Assembly (NCBI GenBank): GCA_964036155.1
Contig: OZ038422.1
Location: 83,165,201-83,229,200, forward strand
Length of the DNA: 64,000 nucleotides
Reading direction: 5' to 3'
Origin: Diploscapter coronatus
Lineage: Eukaryota; Nematoda; Chromadorea; Rhabditida; Rhabditidae
The stretch's first letter is position 1, and every line of letters begins with the position of its first letter. A model generated the notes under the pieces. It saw only the letters and a program-made list of their open reading frames with translations. It was not told where the DNA came from and did no database searches. Shown in pieces: positions 55,301-64,000 of this stretch. Made by a program: the position numbers and the translations under genes.

Positions 55301-58300
55301 AATGAAAATTAAGCTGGAGACAGGAGACGTCATTGTTTACTCAAAAAAGGAGGAAAGGTGAAAACGGGTAAATGAAGGAGCCATAAAAGGACTTTCTCGG
55401 TGGAATTGGAGAGGGTGGATTTATTCCAACGTCACCCTGGACTATAATTTATCGAAAAATTATTGTATGCGAAAATTATAAGCTAAAAGTTCCTCTTCAA
55501 ATTGTATTCACTCCCACTAACTTTTCTCGGTATGTATGACGTAAAAATTGAAATTCTAAATGATAAACAATGGAAGTAGGTGAAATTCGGAATTTGTACG
55601 CCGCAAATAAGGCGGGAAGATCTGTAGCGAAGATAAGTTGGCACAGACAGACGAATCTCGGGAGATTTCGTAAATTAGAAAAAGCAGTAGAAGATATGGA
55701 AAATAGGCAAGTCGAATAATTAGCCGATGCACGACAATTGAGTAGAGTTTGATAGTAAAGGTGAAATGATTCATTAATTCATTCATAAACTCAACACCTC
55801 AACACGCACAAATGCAGGTGAATTTGACATGTACGTGCTCAATTACGCAAATGTAAGGGCTAATAGAGCTCAATAAGTGCTAGTATAGCGAGAAAATAGT
55901 TACTAGTTTTTTGAGTGTTGTCGTTATTTCGTAAAGACTTAAATTTCATTCATAAGATTTTACGGCCAAAATGTTAGTGAGCAGAAGTGACTAGAAGTTG
56001 AATTTCGAATATCTCATCGGAAAACCGCTTCAAATCAGCGGAAAACCGTTTTTTCATTGATATCGAAATCTTGGATACAATATTGAAAATTCATGAAAAT
56101 CTCAATGCTGCTTTTTGAAGGTGTATATGTGTCCGAAATCAAGCCCAACTCTCGTTTTTCGTCCGGTAATCATTGTGTTTTCGGCTGGTCGATTAGGCGG
56201 CCGAGTGATGCGTGCGTAGTTTCGTTTATAGATGAAGTAGTAGAAGGGGAAAATTGAGCGAGACGATGACAGCCAACTGGAGGCTGAGGCGAGACGAACT
56301 AGGAACTACTGCAAGGTGCTGCAGAATTACTTCTGAGGTGATAAAGTTGAGAAGAGAAAAGATTGAAGTACACACGACCTATTGCGAGCTGGAAGGGAAG
56401 GGCGAAGCTTTATGACCTACCCTATTCGTACCTTGGGATATAGAACCTCAAATCCAACTTATTGAAAAATGCTGAACCAGATTCCAAATTTTGAGCCACG
56501 AACATTTGTTTCCACCTTAAAATGTTTGTTCTAGTCTTTGCTTATTGATCCTGAATGTTCAGCTTCTTATTACAAATCAGAAATAGAAATTAGCGTGACG
56601 TCGCTGAGTTCTGCGAAATGCCACTAATTGGATTACGTGATAATTGCAAAGAGTAAACATTTTTTGAATAAAAAATCTAATGTAAAAAATAGAAAAATGA
56701 TGTTCGCAGATTTATTTTGGGAATAAAAAATCGCCTTTTAATCAAATTGACGGACCAAAGCAGCAGCGAAGAAGCAGCTAAAATTGCTGCAATCAGAAAA
56801 GAAAACGGTAGAGAAATGACTGGTGATGCAGACGAGAATTTTTGATGAGAAACAATGAACCCGGAAATGGAATCGGCTGAATTAAGACGGGAAAGCTAAT
56901 CGAAATTGTCGCGCAGTTACGAGAAATTTTAACTACTTCAAATTCTACGGAGCCAATACCAAATTATGCAATGCAACTGCTAAATTGAACATCAGCATGT
57001 TCTTCGAAATTGCACGAGAAATTCATTCCCAAAACGTATTGGCAATATTTCGACGATAAAACGAATAATGTGAATGGATCGTGGAGCAGAATACGGAAGG
57101 TTCAAGAGGAATTTCAGTTTCATTAGGCTCGTTCGAAAGATCGCTGCCAAAAGGAGCATCGTGTACAAATGTAAATATGCGTAGGTTCACTGCATAAAAT
57201 TAAAAGAATTAGGGAAGTGCTGAGACTGTAAAACACCTGAGAATGCGGAAATCTCGGAAAATCACCTGAAAATCGCAGCTATCATCTTGACCAAGTAGCC
57301 GAATACGCTATCGAATCGCCGCTTTTGCACTAAACGCGCTAAAAATATCGCGATCTCGAGCTATTTCTCGCATCTCTTGTGTCGCAGCGAAAAGCGGCTC
57401 TAAAAACTTATTTGGCGAACTTCCGAATGATTCTGTTCTGCAATACTTGCATTACCGCACTTTTATATGGACTTTAAGATGTTCGAGATAGAATTCTGAA
57501 GTTTACGATAGAAAAAATCTTCAATGAGAGGGGGATCAAGAAATATCGAGATATTGAAGGAACCGACCTCAAAGTATCCGAAGTCGATCTCTGAGGTCGG
57601 AAAAGAATTCGTAAAGTTTGGTTCCAAAAAATCTAATTGCAGGGGTATGCAATCATTGTAGGAATATTCACAAAACTACTATTGCGAAGTTGAATATTTT
57701 AGGCATAGGAATAGTAAATATTTTAACAATAACAATTGAAATGTGAAGCAACCTTTCAACGTTCAAAACAAAGCACATCTCGATTTGGAATCTTGGCGGT
57801 CAAATTTTAATTTCCCCTGTTCAACAAGATCGCGTTGATGTGCTTTGTTGAGGGAAATAACAACATTTTGACCGATGTTTGGGAGACTACAAGCAGCAGC
57901 GTAATATCCGTTTGGTCTCCTTTTCTCTTCATCTGATCTTTTCAGTCCTCCCCAATTCAGGCTCAGATCTCCCCATCTAATTGTAAATGTTTCCTCTTGG
58001 TATTTTCTAGGCTTGTGTTGTTCGCATTTAAAATGGCCAACCAGAAATCTGCTTATTTTGAATTTCTGAGTTCACAATGAAAAGGAATCGAGAAAAGCAG
58101 ACATGTCTACGCGCTTTCTATCAAGAAAGAAATAATGGAAGACAAGAATGAGTTAGGTTCGAACTTCTACAATTATTACCACCCCAGTCTATCCCTGAAG
58201 AATAGCATGAAAATCGAATCACGTATTATGGATTTCATTCATACAAAACGTACAAAGAAGAATGGTACGTACAAGGTTATCCGAGATGGAACGTGAATAA

Positions 58301-61300
58301 TCCGGTCGAATTTTGCAGAGCAGGTCAAAATGACGAAATTACATATGCAAAGTGGCTGCTGAGATGAGAGACATTTGAACAAAAGCCGCATTTCTTGATC
58401 CCCGCAGTTAGTTGTAAATACTGAAACTCCCCATGTTACAATTCTGTAGTTTGCAAGCTTTATATAGCAATTGTGAATGCCATATTTTAGAGCGTTCTCT
58501 AAAAAATAACCGGATTTCCGCAATAAATCTGGAAAATGACGCAATTGTGAGGGTGTATTTGAATACAAAGTTGACTATTTCTAGACAAAAATGATCATAA
58601 AACTAGAATACATTTTTTGTGAACGGCTATTTTATGGAAAGGTAAAGTCCTGTAAATTGTATTATGGCCCCATAACCAAAAACCCAAAAGTTCTCTCGTA
58701 GCTACTCGGCAATATTAGGTTTTCCTTTGCCCCTGCAAAGGAATGACGGATATGTGCGAGTTGGTGAGCTTTTCACCTAGGATAATAAAGTTTAAATGGA
58801 TGAAAAACACGCGCCTCAGACCCTTAATTAGTCTAACGAGTCCGAGTCGACTTGTCAAAGTGGCATATTTTTGGACGAAACGCTAAAATTGGTCACACAT
58901 ATATTATGACTAATATGCCATAGGATAGGATAATACCAATTAGGCTATATTGAAAGTAAAGGACGTGCAAATACTAAAAATTAGGCAATTTCTAAGGTGC
59001 AGTTAAATTTGCATGTTCAAATAATCGAATTGAAGTTAATACCTAAGATGATGTATAATTTGAAAGTCATTAAATTTGGTACACACAATTACTGTCGGAA
59101 AAAATCCCTAAAGGTGAATAGTTTCAATGTTAAAACCGAAATTTCTCATGTTCCTGGTAGCAATTCAATTTTTCTTTCACAGCAATTCACAAACCAAAGC
59201 TCCTAATACTTGAACAGCTATGTAAGTTTCAAGCACTCTCGTCCAATAAATAAAAAATACTCGTAATTCAAGTGAATTAAAGCTCAGAACTAGAAAAATA
59301 AAAACCGAAGATAGCATTGTATGATGTAATAACTTATATGAATGACGAGAAATAGAATAATCAAATATCAAGAAATATCTGCGGGCAAAAATAGTATTAT
59401 AATTGCTGATAAAGAAGTATGAAATCATTCAAAACATGGATTTTTTGTTATTCTAAATCTGGAAAAAGCTGACATTGAATAATCGTATTTGGGCGAATTT
59501 GCAAGAAATCTACAGGCATCAATTTCAGCGAAATTCATGAAAAATAAATCTCAGAAAAATCATTTCACTTAGCAAAAAGGCAATTTGTTATTTTCATATG
59601 ATGCATGCCTTTTTCTGGCCTAAATTCTGCTTCAATGGTATCTGGCAGTTTTTTTCCAATTCGAATGTATTCAATTTCATCATTCTCAATGAAATGTCAC
59701 TTTTCCTCAATTGTACCCAATTTTTCATAAACGCGAGGGTGGACAAATGAAGAAGGAATTTGGAAAATTTTCATCTTGAAATTGTTACAGAAGGAAAAGT
59801 GAAGATGAAGATCTCTGCCGTTAATTGCCAAAAATAACAAAAATGAGTCAGCTTTGAAATGATTGAATTTGAGACGATCGTATAGAATGATAATTCAAGT
59901 CTACAACTGAAGTGCCACTTGAAAATTGAACATTAGCCATAAAATTGTTTGAAATACCGTACGAAATAAGAATTGTAAAATCACAATCTTATGGTATTCT
60001 TTGATCTATAGTGAATTATTGAATGAAAAATTATGAGATAAAATATACAAGTTCATGGAGATAGCAATTAAAATAATATGTCGTCCATGGTCTGGTCGAA
60101 ATAAGCATGCAGCACGACAATGGAACGGATAAAGTGTAGTTATAACTTGATAACTCAATCGTGCAAACTCAAAAGGAACGCTCAACACGTCGTGAATTGT
60201 TGCAATAACTCGACTGTTTGACGCAGTGCAATTCACTTATCTCTGCTTTTGTAAAGATCGTCCGTCAATTCAATTTTACGCCCTCCATCGTATAGCCCTC
60301 GAAAATGGGAAGAATGAGTTTCTTGGAAAGTTCGCCAAATTTAGAAGTGAAAAAGGCGGTGAATTTTACAAAAAAAAAAAGAATCAAAAAGGCGGCTCAG
60401 CAAATAATATTGTGGGAGGATTTTCGCTTGGAAAGGCACACCTAATTTGGAATCCGGGCTGATGGCAAATTTGCAGGAAGAATGGGAGAATGGGATGACG
60501 ATAGAATAGAATAGATAAAGGAATCAGATGTGCATGCATGATAGAGCTAAATTTGGAGAAATCTTGCTGCAGAATAAGAGAGTACGAATCTACTCATGCA
60601 GCATTATCAAATTAACATAATCTGATTGCGAGATCGTTGCAATCATTTTTTGTACCTTATCAGAATCAGGGATGTAGAAACTTCATTTTCAAAGCCAACT
60701 CCACTCTGCCTAAATTTAAAGTTGAAGGGAAAATTCTTAGAAATTCCATACATCCCAGCTTGCAGACAGAATTTGAAGATTTTGCAAATTAGTCCAATTC
60801 ACGTGAAATTTAAAATTGACGCAAATTTCTGACAAAGAAATCAAATTCATTCAGTTTCTAGATGAAAATAGATTTCAATTACGACGATGGAAGCAATAAA
60901 TCAACAGATAATTGAGGAGATTTCATTCGGAAATAAATGAAGGTTTAGGGACTTTTAGACGTCAAAAATAGCTGAGAAAATGCCTAATCTTGCAATGCAA
61001 CTTCCAAATATTGAAAACAGAGTTATTACTCACACCCAGTCAGTAATATAGCGAAAATTAGACCAAAGGTTATTCCGGTTTATAACCTTCATATTCGACT
61101 TTATTTGAGTAGGCGAGCTTTTCCTTATATGACTTATGCGATCTTTTTAGCAACGGTGATGACTTTTCGCCTGAATGACACAAATGCATCCATCTTTTGT
61201 ATGGTATGATGAATTAGCTCACAAATTTATGATATCTCCTAGGCTTTCGCCAGCTTATGGAATATTTGATGTCCAAAGTGAATGGATGGAAGGGGAAACT

Positions 61301-64000
61301 GGTATACGAAAATGTTCAGAAGCTCATTTCCAACAGACGAAACGACGTTATAAACGTTGATGCAATGACACGACTGAATATGCCTATATTTGAAAGGTGA
61401 ATTATTTTTGGCCGCAAATTATGACTCGTAAATGGTGATGCAATTCAGAGCTGACTTACAATATTTGGAAATACGTAATGCCGTGTTTTCAGGAATTTAT
61501 TAATTTACCAAAAGCGCTGAAATTTGATACGTCGAAATGCCGACGGCATTATGTTATTAGTGGTTATTGTGTATGGGAACCAAGATTATTTTTCGAAATA
61601 ATAACTTTTAAATTGTAAGGATGAACGGGAAATTGAACTTTGACAGAAGTCGTAATGGGATTTTTTTCGTAAAGTTGAAATTGAGAAAGTGAAATTTGAC
61701 GCGCATAAATTAAGTAAGCAGTTTGGCGCGATTTCAACTTCGAAAAGGCAGTCCGTTAGGCGAGAAAAGGAAATTGACCATTGGACTGAGATATTTGCGT
61801 ATTTTTGTGGTAAGCTACACACAAAATAATCAGATTTTGCTGAATAGAATAACACACGTCAAAATAATACGGCAATCTTGTAATGTAAAATTTTTGAGAA
61901 ACATTAATAAGTCATAATTTTCAATAGAAAATCATGATAAATTGATTCGATTTTAATTGCAATGATCTAATCTTGCCGCATCGTTTTAACCTAATTGATT
62001 ATTACGTTACAATTGGTGTAAATTATGCCAAAGAACGAATAAAAATGAAAAGTTCAAAAATTATTATTCGTATAAAACATTATTTTTGTTGATAACTAAG
62101 AGGCTGGAATGAATTCTGAGTTTTGTAGCTTCGGCAAAATTGTACCTTTTGCCGCAATGAATCACAAAAGTGTACTCATCAAATAATAATTCAAATTTTA
62201 CCTACGCTGGTATTTAAATGCGGGAAGTATAATTCAATATTTCAAAGAATAGAATATTCCGAGAAAAGTGCTTATTATATTAGTTTATGTTCCAATTTAT
62301 CCCAACATAAAATTGTCTGATTCATCATTTTTCAAATGGAAATACACAATTTACAGAAGTATGAGTGGACTACTGTAGAGTTTTCTATTGAAATGCAGAA
62401 AATTTTCATGAATCAACATCTCTGCAAAGGCAAAATACACAAATGCAATGTTTATGATGAAACACATCACATGTAATTTCTTCTAATAGTAAATCTAGAA
62501 TTTCATAATTTTACAATGCGAATTCGACCTGTTTGAAATCCGACACTGCGGGTTGGGGAAGGGCTCTGCAAAGCGAAGCGAGAGAGAGAGAAAACCCCGT
62601 GAACTGATTGAATTTTCAGATAGGCACATGAACTTTCCTCAGCATCTTCTATTTTTTGGATATTATAATTTCGCTTTGTTATTTAGTGAATTGAATTCAA
62701 ACATGAGTTTAGAAATGTTTGCAAAACAATTTAATTTTATACAAGATATTATCGATAAGATTTTCTTTATCCTTTCGCTATTGGTTACTCTTTTTCGAAG
62801 ATGCTCGATAATTTTTTCAATTCTTCACTTTCGATGAACGAATCTCTTTACCACACTTTGCATGCCCATTTCCATTTCCAAGCAAATTATCGTCCATCGA
62901 TAAGTGAAGAGGGAATATTTTCAAGGTGCTTATGTTGTTTTTATCAGTTGATAATATCGGCTCAGGGCCGCTTTATCACAGGCAATCCATGCCATTCGCA
63001 TTTTTCTTTCTCCATTGACTTTTATCTCTAAACCTCTTCATCATCCCACTATATTTCTCCCTGTCTTGACGTGAGCCAGCTCGCTCTCTGCGGGGGTGCA
63101 GTTTAAAATAGAGAAACACAAAATGGCAGGGCAAAGAAATGGAGAAATGGCAAAGAAACGAGAGAAGAAACGAAACCCCTTGTTTGATTCTTTTCCCCTC
63201 GCAAACTCTATCGTTCTCTAATCTATTGTTTGTCGCTGGATCTCTTCAAATCCCATTGTCCCTCTCCACGTTGCCTATGGCATTGGTGATAAGAGATGAG
63301 GTGGATTTGAGAGGATCAGAGAAGGAAGGGTGATTGCCCTGAGGGCACAATCAGCAGCAGTTAGCAGAGCCGATATCTGAGAATCACTAATCCATTAATC
63401 CATTCTTGATTGTTGATACACAACCATCGAGAAATTTGTTACCATTTTTATCGTTTGAATATTGAAGGTCAGCTTTCTATTTATCATTTGTTCGATCTAG
63501 GTGATTTCGTATTTTTTATTTCAATGGATATATCGATTTTCATCGATTTCGAAACACTTTTATCTTCACCTACAATATTTTTCTTTCTAAAATTCTTCTT
63601 GAATTGCAATTCAATTTGAAGCTTAAATTTTTGGTTGATCAAAAATCACCCTGAGCTGAAATCTTCATTCTATTAATCCCTTCTGAAGAAAAAGAAGATC
63701 AATAGAGATCTGAATGAAGCTTTTCGATTTGGAACGAAAGGAGTTTATATTTTCGTAGAGCAAGACAAATTTTGATCGAACAATATTGATCCAGTTCAGT
63801 AACAACTCCTTGTCATGTGTCCTGATCCAAGCATCTTTTCATTTATATCTTCTCGTTCCGTGGACTTTTTCTAATCGCCTCAACTTGAGCGTAAAAATCG
63901 ATAGAAAAAAGTTCGAGGAAATTAAAACATCTCGAGAGGTTTATCACGAAATCAAAAATGACTAACAGACATCTTGCAAATCTGTGTCTGTGGGTTGTAA
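52324..64000. other. 11.7-kb region without convincing genes
   Basis: AT-rich, with stops in all frames apart from scattered short frames. The longest, 53269-53742 on plus, overlaps a minus frame and shows no signal peptide, splice sites or domain. Probably intergenic DNA, or an intron or upstream region of a gene beyond the right edge. No RNA gene or transposon was recognised. Confidence 0.45.
57563..57600. repeat. Short perfect hairpin
   Basis: CCGACCTCA (57563-57571) and TGAGGTCGG (57592-57600) are exact inverted copies around a 20-base loop. It could be a protein-binding palindrome or an RNA hairpin, or chance. Confidence 0.5.

Overview
This is a eukaryotic window, most likely from a nematode. 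Genes are split by many short introns (often 45-60 nt) that begin with GT and end in TTTCAG or a similar acceptor. The DNA is AT-rich. A neuropeptide precursor at 50838-52323 carries four copies of a (PF)NGGMF-Gly-Lys-Arg unit, which is the NLP-10 peptide pattern known from nematodes. The species cannot be named from the sequence alone. All gene models were built by hand by joining exons across GT..AG introns and checking that the reading phase closes; exon edges may be off by a base or two.

Left part (1-10.3 kb, all on the minus strand): a signal-peptide protein made of importin-alpha-like armadillo repeats, cut by the window edge; a gene joining an Hsp70 ATPase domain to a kelch-repeat domain; a tandem kelch paralogue with a membrane anchor where the other copy has Hsp70; an internally deleted Tc1/mariner element; and a small unrecognised gene with a hydrophobic N-terminus. 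This is the most unusual part of the window.

11.3-18.4 kb (plus strand): a complete 368-residue serpin with a nearly canonical inhibitory hinge, a 112-residue secreted cysteine-rich protein, and two tandem paralogues of a small secreted protein (195 residues in the first copy), each with a TATA box and a shared promoter block. This looks like a set of secreted or effector-type genes. 18.9-22.4 kb (minus): a small orphan gene and an F-box-like protein, separated by two foldback repeats.

23.4-30.2 kb (plus): a 20-exon ribosomal oxygenase gene (RIOX1/NO66, JmjC family). Facing it at 32.6-35.0 kb (minus) is a C2H2 zinc-finger protein with a glutamine-rich, acidic C-terminal half. About 13 kb of purine-rich DNA without convincing genes follows; it probably holds regulatory DNA or 5' introns of the zinc-finger gene, plus one orphan exon-like block.

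48.2-52.3 kb (minus): a type I membrane protein, a set of coding exons just upstream of it whose linkage is unclear, and the NLP-10-like precursor. From 52.3 kb to the end I find no convincing gene.
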